Shown here: one piece after another, positions 24,501-57,152 of the stretch
Numbering within the stretch: position 1 is the first letter of the stretch
Layout: every line of letters starts with the position of its first letter
From: Cruorifilaria tuberocauda
Lineage: Eukaryota; Nematoda; Chromadorea; Rhabditida; Onchocercidae
Direction: 5' to 3'
Length of the DNA: 64,000 nt
Assembly (NCBI GenBank): GCA_013365365.1
Contig: JABVXU010000208.1
Span: 29,406-93,405, forward strand
Notes under the pieces: generated by a model
Told to the model about the DNA's origin: nothing
Databases searched by the model: none
What the model saw: only the letters and a program-made list of their open reading frames with translations
Translations under genes and position numbers: made by a program

Positions 24501-27500
24501 CGTACAAGAGCTGCGATTTCAACATTTTCGGTTGCCTTTAAAAATTAAATCTAAAAAATAGATTGAAAGTCGGAATGATAGAAACTAATACCTTAACCCA
24601 TTTCTATCTCACTCTCAAAAAATTTGGTGACAAAAAAGAAAAGAAAACTTGATACAAATTCAACTAGATACAAAATCCATATATTATACTATGTAATATT
24701 TTCCCGTTCGCCGACAAAAGCAAATTTACTCAAGAGATTCTAAAGGTTTTCATTTAAATGGAAATGTGGAAATTGTTTTCCAATACTAATATATTGATTA
24801 TGAGAAACAATTATTCTGCAAATTTAAATCTGAAAATGTCAACCATTTTAGCATCCATCCCTCGAACATTTGTCAGTTTCCCTCGAATTGGAAAAACACC
24901 ATACTGTTTCCGTCCAATTCTAGCCAGACCAGCAACCGCGAGTGCTTTTGCTGAATCACCTTCTGTTACTATTAATGTGCAGTTATAACCGTTCTTGGTA
25001 CCTGCATCAATTGCATCTTCAAGTTTTGATAAATCCCATAATGATCGTTTCATGGAGCGGTTCAATGAAGCCTAAAAAATGAACCCTAAAACAAAATATG
25101 ACTAGTTTAATTAGATTTAGAAAGCAGTAGAAATCTTGTTTACAATATCATATAAATCCAGAGATAAGGCAAAGGAATAAAGACGCACCGTATGTTGCTG
25201 ACTTATGTCGTAAAGTAAGTGATCTATGATATCGCTATCTTTAAAGAAATTTTCGTAAAATGATTCGGGTATAACACAAGTTGAACCGAAATTCTTCACT
25301 GATGTTGTAAGGTATTCCTTAGACTGCGATTCGAAAGCGGGATTTTCTATCAATGAGTTTACAAATACATGAAGTCGATTTTTAACCTGCAAATATTTTA
25401 CAAAAAATTTTCATTTACACCTAGTTATTTTACTGTTATTTTTACTACAGCTAATTAGAGCTTTTTTCCCTATCGTTTTCACCGCAGCTTATTAACTTTA
25501 AAATATAAAGAACTTATCTGGTGTGCACTTATATATTTTTCACAGCTGCAGCGCCGATCTATTTCTTGTTTTAATCGCGATACTAACTGGTTTACAATAT
25601 AATCCACATGTCGTCCTCCCTAAATTATTTATACTATATCAAAATATTTTAGGTTCATGTTATCGAATAAAAGTTTATGTGTTAAAATCAGACCAGATAT
25701 TGAGAATACAATCTCAGTAAACTAAACGTCCATAGCACTAAACTTCAGTTACTCTTTCAAACACGGTTACAATGAAAAAGAGTAAACAACAATTGCATTA
25801 ACTACGTTATTTTCTTCAAATATCTGCGAAAACTTTGCCCAATAAAAAAACCAACTTTTAAAGTACTAATATTGTTAACAAAACTTATGTGCTGATACCC
25901 GACATCACTTCGTGCAACAGCAATCTGCCATCGATCATTAACATCACAATAAAACGGAACGATTGGGTTTTCAACATTTTCATTTATGGAAAACAGCTTC
26001 ACATAGTCTTCGAATCCTGAAACCTTCAAAACAATGGTTAATCGGTATAAATGTTGAGAAATAATTCCTCGCTAAATATTTCGTGGATTCAAATTTTATT
26101 AATTTCTGAAAAAAAGACATACTATTTCATGAAATTTTGGTGGTGATAAAATATTTACGAACCTCGATTTTTGTTCCGTTCAATAATACATGAACACCAC
26201 TGAGAGTACCAGCGATATCTATTGTCCTTCTTATCATTACTTCTACTGTATTTTTGTCTAAAGATAATAAATTGAATTTGCTCAGGTCAGGTTTAAATGT
26301 GACACGAGTATAATCGGATGCGTTTGTGTCAACATTACTGATGATCGGATCATCTACATCGTTCATGTTATTCCGCCAACACTAAAGATATCAAGCACTA
26401 GTTAATAGATGGATTAAGCAAAATTTTTAAAAATAAAAAAAAAACTAACATACAATGGCTATAAATACTTTCAGAGTAGCGCATTTACTCAATACATATG
26501 CAGAAAAAACCCTCACATACAAATGAATAAAAATAACAATGGCGGTGCTTTAACTCATAAATATTGGCAATATAACAGTACTATTGATTTACCTGAAAAA
26601 AGCGCAAACCAGATTGTTTCGCACAAGTTTCTACGGCAAATTCCGAGCTAAATATATTGCATAACTTAGCACCGAATCCATTTCTACCACCTGCAATTTT
26701 TGTCCGATTAAAAGCTTGTATTTAGCTCATGTTTTTCTGATGAGATTTTAAGAAAAATTTTTTTTCTAAGCACTGAAATTGTCTTTTAAATCAAAGAGTA
26801 ACGAACACGAATTGCATTGCTTTCTAAATTTAAATTATTTTTGAAAAAAGTGTCGATAAAGAATAATATGAGCATGTAATTTGAACTAACCGACTATTTT
26901 CAATTCGGAATCGTCATAATTAGATGAAGTAAATAACGTGCCAAAAATCATCGTAGGAACATAAACTCCTTCAGTTGGATGAAGCTCCACTGGTATCCCA
27001 CGGCCATTGTTCCAAATTGATATCACGTTCTTTTCTCTAAATAAAAGATGGCGATAAACGAACTAAAATTATTACCTGAACCTGAATATTTTTAATTATT
27101 GTAAGTTGCTAGAAATGGAAACAAAGTAGGAATTTGAGGCTTGCACTTGGAACATCATTCAGAGATGCTGGATCTCACATATATATATGTATATATGTAT
27201 ATATATATATATAGTAGGTTCAATTATTATCAATAATTTACTAAAAAGGTCAACCTATCAATATTAACAGCGATAGTAGTCATTTGTGAATCTCGTCTAC
27301 TGTTGTCAGCTGCATTAACCAGAATTTCATCAAAGATTTTCAATAAACCAGGAACAATTCGTGCTTCTTTTTTTAGTATCTGCTTCCTTATTGTATCATA
27401 AACATAAATCGGCTAAAAACAAATATGTAAATTACGAGGAGAAAAAGACGGTTATAGTTTCTTGAAAAACCTAGCTTCAAGAACTCTTTACTATTAAATT

Positions 27501-27711
27501 TTTAAAAATTATTTGCAGTAAATATGAAATGAAGAATACAAACTTGCTCGTCAGATAAGACAGCAGAACCAATATAACTATCTGGTCGGTAAAGTATATG
27601 TTTTAGAGGAGTCAATCTTTGATATTTATCCGCTGTCAACTTCGTAGTATTAGATCGTTGTTTCGATTCATATGGAACTGAAAATTTTTGGATACGAAAA
27701 GGCGAATTCAT
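18596..27711 (-). CDS. top-2 family: DNA topoisomerase II, lacking the C-terminal domain
   Basis: Type IIA topoisomerase: ATP-driven passage of one duplex through another in the nucleus. Exons from the start: 27544-27711, 27255-27412, 26891-27036, 26593-26690, 26163-26381, 25856-26023, 25518-25619, 25189-25386, 24844-25071, 24410-24535, 23966-24076, 23661-23766, 23367-23533, 23172-23270, 22685-22831, 22465-22613, 22189-22275, 21837-21981, 20905-21009, 20692-20777, 20437-20578, 19975-20127, 19226-19351, 18873-19040, 18596-18625; 1143 residues. ATPase domain: E85 in [20 protein letters not shown] near 159-167. TOPRIM: EGDSAK at E456, DPDGSH at 538-543. Cleavage tyrosine Y791 in ARYIYT. The core ends with [10 protein letters not shown] and LWNMDLN, then only ALDKEEKRT and a stop. 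Metazoan enzymes have a further few hundred residues. Exons 7 and 20 lack GT donors. All catalytic residues are present, so it reads as an active enzyme. Confidence 0.93.
27179..27213. repeat. AT/GTAT microsatellite in a topoisomerase II intron
   Basis: Alternating AT dinucleotides with three interspersed GT steps, inside the intron between the second and third coding exons. Confidence 0.8.
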
Positions 27712-28273
27712 TGAATCATTACGTTAGCAGCAAAATAAAATGATTTCAATATACCATAAATATTGATTCCATCAAAAACTAATCCTTGTCTACTAGTAAA
27801 ATTTCAGAAGATCTACGGAAGCAAAAACCTTATTTCCTTTTTCTTTAAACACCAACATCTCCATAAAGAGCAACAAATACTAACCACTATTACTGTTAAC
27901 AGTACGTTGGCAGCAACGAAGAAACGATCGTTCATAACGTTCAGATGAAAGTATTCCCATATGTAAGTTTCTCTTCAAAATAATCAGTGATAGTCTGGAA
28001 CTGTCTTTAAAGAGTATTTTTTGAATATACTCCATCAGAGCTCTTCGTCCACTCATCTTAGTGTCGAATTAAGATTAAACAATTTCACAAATCGAGTCAC
28101 CATATTTCTCCGCTACCAATCCCGCAATAAACCATTACTTCCCATAGATGACCGATAATCGTCCAACTGTGAAATAAAAATATTCTTTAACAAACCGATA
28201 CCTAACCGAAATCGGATTTACGGAAAACTGTCATCATTATGAAAGGAAAAAAGAATAGATGTAACGAATGGAT

Positions 28274-28313
28274 AAAAGAGTCAATTGATGCATTTTCGTC
28301 AATTGACTCTTTT
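28274..28313. repeat. 15-bp perfect inverted repeat hairpin
   Basis: AAAAGAGTCAATTGA (28274-28288) and its exact complement TCAATTGACTCTTTT (28299-28313) flank a ten-base loop. It lies about 560 bases upstream of the topoisomerase start codon. It could form a cruciform or an RNA hairpin; no function is indicated. Confidence 0.8.
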
Positions 28314-29910
28314 AAACAAATAGCCATGAAAGAGGGTTTAAATGGTTTAATAGGTCGCTTTGAAGTGAATTTCAAATATTTCGTTTCAATAATGCGTCTC
28401 CTGAACATGATAAGATTACACTTCAGTGTACCGAAGCAAGATTGTTAAATCAAGATTTGAAAGAAATTTATTGAAATATTACTCATCACTTATCAAGGAT
28501 ATAATATCACAGAACAAAAATAATTGAAAATGCTCGACGTAGCACATAATCGCAAATTATTGATAAAAGAATTGCAAGTGAAGTACGAGAGTACGAGTGC
28601 ATTTAATTTACTAAATCCCCATCAAAAATCAACCACGTTAAAACATTCTAAAATATGCGAGTAAAACAATCCTTTCCTAAAACTCGATTTCCAAACTACA
28701 TCCAAAGTACAATAACAAGTATGAATATTTATAGAAAAAAACGGCATTTTACAATAAAGAATTTTGCTGAACATCGAAAAATACACAGTAATAAATTTAT
28801 AAATTAAGAAACGCGATTACTTGGCAGAGACATATCAACAACAATCGCCTAAACTCTATATCACAATTCAATGCAATATAAACAGAAAATTGCTTTGGGA
28901 GTCTTTAACTAACCAAAGTTCTCTGAAACACCTTTATTTTTTTCTGAAGTGTGTGAACTTTGATTAACAAATATACCTATTTAGGCATGCTATCGATGGC
29001 ACGAATAATTTATCATAATTTGTTTGTCCCTTTCTCATCCGATCACCGAAATATCCATTTTTTCGATCCTATTATATAGGTTCAGCTAAATAGTGAGAGT
29101 AGGCAGTTCTTCGAATCGCATTCAACTTTGTCAATTATTTCATTGTTAATACATCATGCAACTAATTGTGAAGAGAGAAAAAGAAATAACTAGTGTTTGA
29201 CACTTCATAATTTGTTCCTCATATTACTAATTTGGCAAAATATTTTGCACTTATTTTTAAAGTGAGGTATTTTCTTCCAAATAATAAAGCTGGAAAAATT
29301 TCAAGGTATGATCTCCAGAACTTCGGAAATTCAAATCCTCATGACCTAAACATATTAGGAACTCCAGCTCAGTGCAGATAATTTCATTTTTAGATGAATA
29401 GACAAACAAGCATAATCCATGAATATCCTATAAAACGCCTAACAAACAAAACCTGCATAATGAGGTCTGTAGGCCTAATTACTTTATATTACTTACTACT
29501 AAATGAATTTATAAAGGCAAAGGATCAGTATTTATTTAAGCGTTTGTCTGAGAACAATTCGATGACAGCAAAGATTGATTTGAGAATTAAGCAATTGTAA
29601 AGAAAAAAATTCTTTTTCGGCATCAACTATTTACATCTTTCAGAATGAATTAAACTAATAAATTTATATTGAATCAGACATACTGGAACCAAAACAAAAA
29701 CCCGTAGAGAATTTCACGTCGCCCTTCATTCATTCAACAATATACAAGACAGCTATTTGCAGGAAGATACGCATCGATCACGAGCGGTTGATGCTGTTTG
29801 TTGCGCTGCTTCTCAGCGGCGGCCGAGGAGACTGAAAGTGAACTGAAGTGAACTCAGTAATTTATGCAACATTTTGCGAGATATACATAAAATTTAAGAC
29901 AGTCAAATTC

Positions 29911-29924
29911 ACTGAGGCCTCAGT
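29911..29924. repeat. 14-bp perfect palindrome
   Basis: ACTGAGGCCTCAGT is its own reverse complement and lies in the gap between tir-1 and topoisomerase II. It could be a binding site for a dimeric factor, but a palindrome this short can occur by chance. Confidence 0.5.
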
Positions 29925-30128
29925 AAATTAAACATGGCGTATTTTATATTCTGATAATTATTGGAAATAAAGGAATATGACCATAAAAAACCTTAAAGAT
30001 CGCTGTTAAGAAAATTATTATTAACTAGAGCAATGGAGAAAAAAATCTGATCCAATGCTAACACTGACTGTCAAATAGAATTATTAGTGCTATGTGCATA
30101 TAATTGGTGGTACCGACAATGATTTAAT

Positions 30129-51720
<21,592 letters not shown>

Positions 51721-53923
51721 GTTATTTCCGTGTTTCAAATACTAAAATTCATTTGCTCTTCACCCTTTGTTTCAATTATCTCTTCGAAAACTTTACAAAT
51801 TTTCCCGCAGTATATTTTTAATCAAATCAGTAATGACACAGAAAAATACATATGCAGTAATACATTACGGTCCATAATGTATTGTGAGCTAATTTTTCAT
51901 TTTGTTACATTTACTGCTGATTTTTTGCAATTTAAGCAAAATTGCAACCATCCTGATTTCTGATAATATAGTAACATGAATATAAAAATACCATTCCTTA
52001 ATAATCACAAGAAATTTTGAGAATTTGCAGGAACTCTTTGATTCATCCTGCATGCACACAACTTAAATAAATACAAGGAAAAAAAAAATTTAATTACCAA
52101 ACATATAGAAGCAAGCCGCTGAGTTTGATAAACTGATTAATATCTAAACGAATGACATTTGAGATCCTTAAAAGGAATGAAAGAGTGTAGTAGAAATTAA
52201 TACTTTCTTTCCACTTCCTCTCAACTTTACGACGCCCTATGGTTGTTCATAATTGTCGCAATCTGGTAAGTTTCTGGGAATTATAGGTTGACATTTAAAC
52301 ACTAAATATCTGAAACAAAATAAAAAATAGATGAAAACTTGAATAAATTAATTAAAAAAGAAATAGCTAGAACTCCATTTGTACATTTCATTAACTGATG
52401 CCACTTGATCACTTATCACTCATTGTATTGCAAATAATGAATGGTATAAGATAGGAGATATAAAATATTCTCATTAGATTATTAAATTATAAGCACTATC
52501 ACGTCATTCATTTAATCAACTCCGTTCTATCGAAACGCCACATTTTCTCGTTTTCCAAAACCGAATGTAAATTTTAAGAGAGAAATCATCTGCAATAATA
52601 ATTTGCTATACAATAAATGCTGGCATCAGTACTGTACCGCATTATTGCTGTGAACTTCATAATTTTACTGAAGACTTGGTTGAACTCTTCCATCTATTGT
52701 GCTGGGTTTTACGCCGACTTAATGATAATTTGCTCGCTTACGAAATCATAATGGATAATCAAAATATGCAAAAGTGTGCTAAAAGTGAATAGATTTTCCT
52801 ACTTAAAACTTCAAATAGATCCAATGCAAATCGAATAAGTGAAATAAAAGGAACGTAATTCGATCAGTACAAAAAATCAGATAATTTGGAGTATATCTGC
52901 CAATTCGTTGATGTGACTGGACAGTTATTTGACCTAACTTTCAGCTAATCCATCTTTCTAAAATATTACGACATCGTCGTGATTGTTATTTCACATTACT
53001 GCATTTTACGTAAAGCGCTACATGTTGAGCGACACGTCAGAGAATATTTGCATACTAGACAAATATCTTTCGAGGTCAACATTTGCCATGAAATCATTGA
53101 ATTTTTTGTGTCATTTCCAGAATCATACTAATTTTTCTCATATTTCCATATCTCACTGTATTCGGGACATTCATTTGCACGCGAAATCCGATACTTTTCA
53201 ACAATTTTGTTGTGGAAAAAAACTACATAACATTGACGGTGGGATGTTCCACTAAAATTTCTTATATTTCCATTAGTTTTATAGAAGTTTTCCTTTAATT
53301 CTGCTGCACTTTTCAAATGGAAATGGCTATACAAAGGAACAAAATCTAAACATAAATTTTTTCCGAAATTTTTTTTTAAATTTCGCAATAACTTTAATTG
53401 ATTTTCAAAAACGATCTGTCAAGTTTCTTAAATTCAACACTTCAAAAAAAAAGCAACATTCACAACAAATGGTAATCCAAAATGTTTGGTAGTTTTTAAA
53501 AATATTTCCTAATACATTAAAATTGAAGAGTTTGAAAAAGTAGTGATGAATGAATTGCACAAAATTATTACAAAATAATAAAATAATTTTTGTAGACTTG
53601 AAGACTAAGAAAGAATACTGCAGAATGATACTCTTATTTACAAAAGTGAGATGACGAATTTTCTCTTTTATAAACAGGTATCTGAGAAGTATTGCTTAAG
53701 CATGCATAAGAGGACAAGAAAACAACGGGAAAGATAAAAAGCTTCCCTCCTCTTTCAATACAATCAGGAAGATTTCTTTGTTTTTTCTTGAAGTTAATGT
53801 CTTCTTTCCTCTTTCAGAAATAACCAAACTGAAAAGAAAATATCACTAAAAGTCGCTAAAAATTAGAACGGGAATGGAACATTTGTGGAAAATGAATCTT
53901 CATGAAAATCAATAACTAGTAAT

Positions 53924-53999
53924 GACTACTTTTTTATTATTTCTTGGCCACCGATAGTAACCAGACTATCAGTGGCCAAGAAATAATAAAAAAGTAGTC
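53924..53999. repeat. 35-bp near-perfect inverted repeat (foldback)
   Basis: Arms 53924-53958 and 53965-53999 are reverse complements over 35 bases with one C/T difference (the GGCCACCGATAGT end against GGCCACTGATAGT), separated by the six-base loop AACCAG. The transcript would be an almost perfect hairpin of 76 bases. No coding sequence or obvious target-site duplication flanks it. Confidence 0.95.
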
Positions 54000-54373
54000 A
54001 AAAACAAACATTATTTTGAGAAATTTTCTTAAAATAACAAACTAAAAAATGTGCGTTGAAGATGAAATACTAGCCTGAAGTGATAATATTAGTCTGAAGT
54101 ATTCTCATCTGCACACGAGTTCTGACTTTTTAGCAACTAAGCTCGGCTTAATGTGCGTATGTGTCTATGTGGGTATGTGTGTGTGCGTGATAATGACGAG
54201 GTGAGGAAGCGATGAGGACAGATGCTTGCAATTGATTCGGTAAGATTCAGCGATATGGCTCGCATCAGTCTAGAAAAGGATTGGCTGTCAGTCAGAAATA
54301 GACTGCCAATCATTATTAGGCCTGAAAGAGTCGAGATCGCAATATGCAGATACCATTCTACATGTATTTGTCC

Positions 54374-54391
54374 ATGTGTGCGTGTGTGTGC

Positions 54392-54462
<71 letters not shown>
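54374..54462. repeat. GT microsatellite with CG interruptions
   Basis: GT dinucleotides interrupted by several CG steps. A looser GT-rich patch (about 54151-54189) lies 185 bases before it. Confidence 0.9.
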
Positions 54463-54780
54463 CAAACCATACAGACCCATGCAATTTATTGCCTCAAAAT
54501 CGAGAGAAAAGGAACGGATTTTCCCGTCGTTCTCATATGAAAGGATGAGAAAGCTCATTTGTAAACTTTTCAAGAGATATTTGAAAGAAACTTTTTAATC
54601 TTATCATGGCCATACCGATATAATCATGTTTAAGCAGGAATATTGTGAAGTGATATTTCCGGAAGACCTTTATGGTAATCTAAGCTATCAGCTCATCACT
54701 TTCACTGATTCCCACTACCCGATATTCATCAATTTACGCATCATTAATTTCATAAAAATATAAAAAGTAATTTGCAGTGG

Positions 54781-54844
54781 TAGTCACATCTGGTCTTTTA
54801 GGAGAGGCTTTGTAGTTTCCATTCCTAAAAGGCAGATGTGACTA
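54781..54844. ncRNA. candidate pre-miRNA-like hairpin
   Basis: Left arm 54781-54803 (TAGTCACATCTGGTC then TTTTAGGA) pairs with right arm 54823-54844 (TCCTAAAAGGCAGATGTG then ACTA), with one small asymmetric mismatch (GTC against CC) and a 19-base loop. Pairing continues weakly for about five more bases outside. Arm length near 22, loop size and internal bulge fit an animal miRNA precursor. A decayed copy of the right arm follows at about 54857-54880, which suits a repeat-derived element equally well. Strand and expression cannot be told from sequence. Confidence 0.35.
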
Positions 54845-57152
54845 TCATTCCTGTTCCAAGAAGGCCAAATGTAGTTATCATACAGTTTATTAAAAATCTA
54901 TAAAAGATTAAACGCTAAGAACAAGTTATTGGAAAAGCCTATATGGAAAAGCATAAGAGGGAAGGCGATGTGTGCAAAACATTTGGACTCGCTCGATTTT
55001 ATGATTACTTCCAATTAAAAGGCCCAGGAAATAGATAACGCAAGTGAAGAAAAAATGCGTGAGAACGGACGGTTTGAACGGAACCCACATAACAAATTGG
55101 AAAACTTATACCACATTTGGACTTCCAGATTACTTTCTCCTTTCTTTTCCGATCCTCCATTACCATCAAAATTTTATAATCAGTTATTCTTCGATCTAAA
55201 CTCGATATACAATTGCCAAATATTAGGTCAACGAATCACATGACAGTAATTCATACTTAAAACTAATAGATTTTAAAATTACTATTCCAATCTAAAATTT
55301 TCATAATTAACTAATAAAAAAAAAATAAAGCATCTAACGATAACCCATGAAAACAGGTAAAATGAATAAAACTGCTGAAGTTGTGAAGGTGATAAATTTA
55401 CACATGAATCGAACAAAAATTTACCTGCTCTGCTTAGTATGACCAATTTGACTATTATCTATTTTGTCTCATTTTTCGATTTTAGACGTGTTTTTCAGTT
55501 AACTTTCATTACTTTATTATTTATTATTGGACTTAGCAAAAGGCGATTAGTAAATGCATCAATTAACGACAAATTAAACTCTATAATAAATAAATATTTC
55601 AGTGGTGAGCATAAGCTTCATTGATTTAGCAGTTGATAACAAAACATAGATAATAAAATACTGATAATAAGAGAACAAAAGATAAGTTGAGTGGGTTAGT
55701 GATCTTTAATCTTGAAATATTTTAAAATTTAACCATCAAATGACAACATAGAAAGAGGAGCATAGACAGAAATGCTTTCTTCACAAACACATATAAACAA
55801 CCAAACTAGGCAGAGCTGATAAGCGGGACTGGTTTGTTGATCCACCAGGTACGCATAGAATCACATATGACAACTACACGTATATATATGCATGATAACG
55901 AATTGTGAATGAATCATCCTTCGCAATTTGGAAAAGTTTGGGGAACAAAAAGCATAGAGTGAGGCGTGCTTGCCACGTATTACAGCTTCCACTCGATCTA
56001 ACTATTACCACACTCTTTCCCCATTTCCGGCTAATGTTGAAATTATTCATGATCACATACTAAATTCAAATCACCAATTAACAAAGGCATAAATTTTTTT
56101 TGAAATTTTTAATATTTCCGCCTCATCTATTTCAAAATTCAAATAAGTAAGTCCTATTATAGTTTATAAAATTGAGTATAACTTCTTTCTTTTCTATGAA
56201 TGTAGTAAAAATTAGCAACTTTTATCCACACAAACTGAAATGGATAACAATTGCAAATATAAAGAAATGCACATCAAGCAACTTCTGACACTCTGCAGAA
56301 GCCTGATTCCTTGACCTTCTCCTTAAGTCAACATTTCAATCCTTAAGAATGATCTGACATGTACTCTTGATAACCAAATGCCTTTCGAAATTATTCTAAC
56401 ATTGTTGAAGTAAAAGCAACACTCAAAAGCTTTTTTACAAAGAATTCAAAAAAAACAATCCAAATTCAGTTTCACTATAGAAAAATATTTCAGAGCATTA
56501 AAGACAATATAAAAGCTGATCACAGCTATAATTATTATTATACTTGACATAATTATGATGAATGATAAAAGTGTAAAGAGGTTATGGCCATTAATTTCCG
56601 TTTTTAAAACGTGGAGAGTCAAGGAACTTGATCAAGTAAACTCCTGAATTTTAATAGCTAAATTTCAATAGTTTCAATAGCTAAAAAACAAAAAAGACAA
56701 CAAAAAAGATATAGTAACAAACAACGCGAAGAAAAAGGGATGTCCTTCCAATAAAAAAGTTTACGCAGTGATTTCCAATCATTTGTCATATTTCAAACCA
56801 AAAAAATAAGACTATCTACAACAAATTTCCACTATCACATTACGCAATCTCCTTCTCCTATTCGATAATTAACAGGCACTTTCGCTTCAACTTCTTGACC
56901 TTAAAGCATACGCAATTCATGTCTACCGAACATCAAAAAAAAAGAAATATCTTCGTTCCACAATCACACTGGAATGTTTCCGATTGCGAAGGTTAAAATG
57001 CTTTTTTCTGACTTCTTCCTGTGACTCTTAATTGTTAGTCTAGGAATTTGATAATTAAATAATTATAAGTGAACATGAAAAATTGAATATAATCTAAACA
57101 AAGTAGCTTCTGGAAATTTACAAGAAAATGAATGCAGAAAGAGAAGGCTCAC

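Larger units (their letters stand above)
27712..30128. other. intergenic: upstream of topoisomerase II, downstream of tir-1
   Basis: Tandem minus-strand genes flank this 2.4-kb gap. It should contain the topoisomerase promoter and the tir-1 3' UTR. It holds a 15-bp hairpin (28274-28313), a locally GC-rich patch (29741-29870) and a 14-bp perfect palindrome (about 29911-29924). No open frame in it looks coding. Confidence 0.45.
51739..57152. other. 5.4-kb region between tir-1 and the zinc-finger gene
   Basis: Holds the upstream region of tir-1 and the unresolved 3' end of the zinc-finger gene. Noted: a 35-bp foldback (53924-53999), a GT/CG repeat (54374-54462) and a miRNA-like hairpin (54781-54844). 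A possible terminal exon of the zinc-finger gene follows a CATTCCAG on the minus strand just below 56969 (reading CDCGTKIF before a stop). No independent gene was found. Confidence 0.45.

Noticed and set aside
54137..54598. Open frames with His-Thr or Val-Cys runs
   Set aside because: Products of the second GT repeat; flanking codons show no protein-like pattern.
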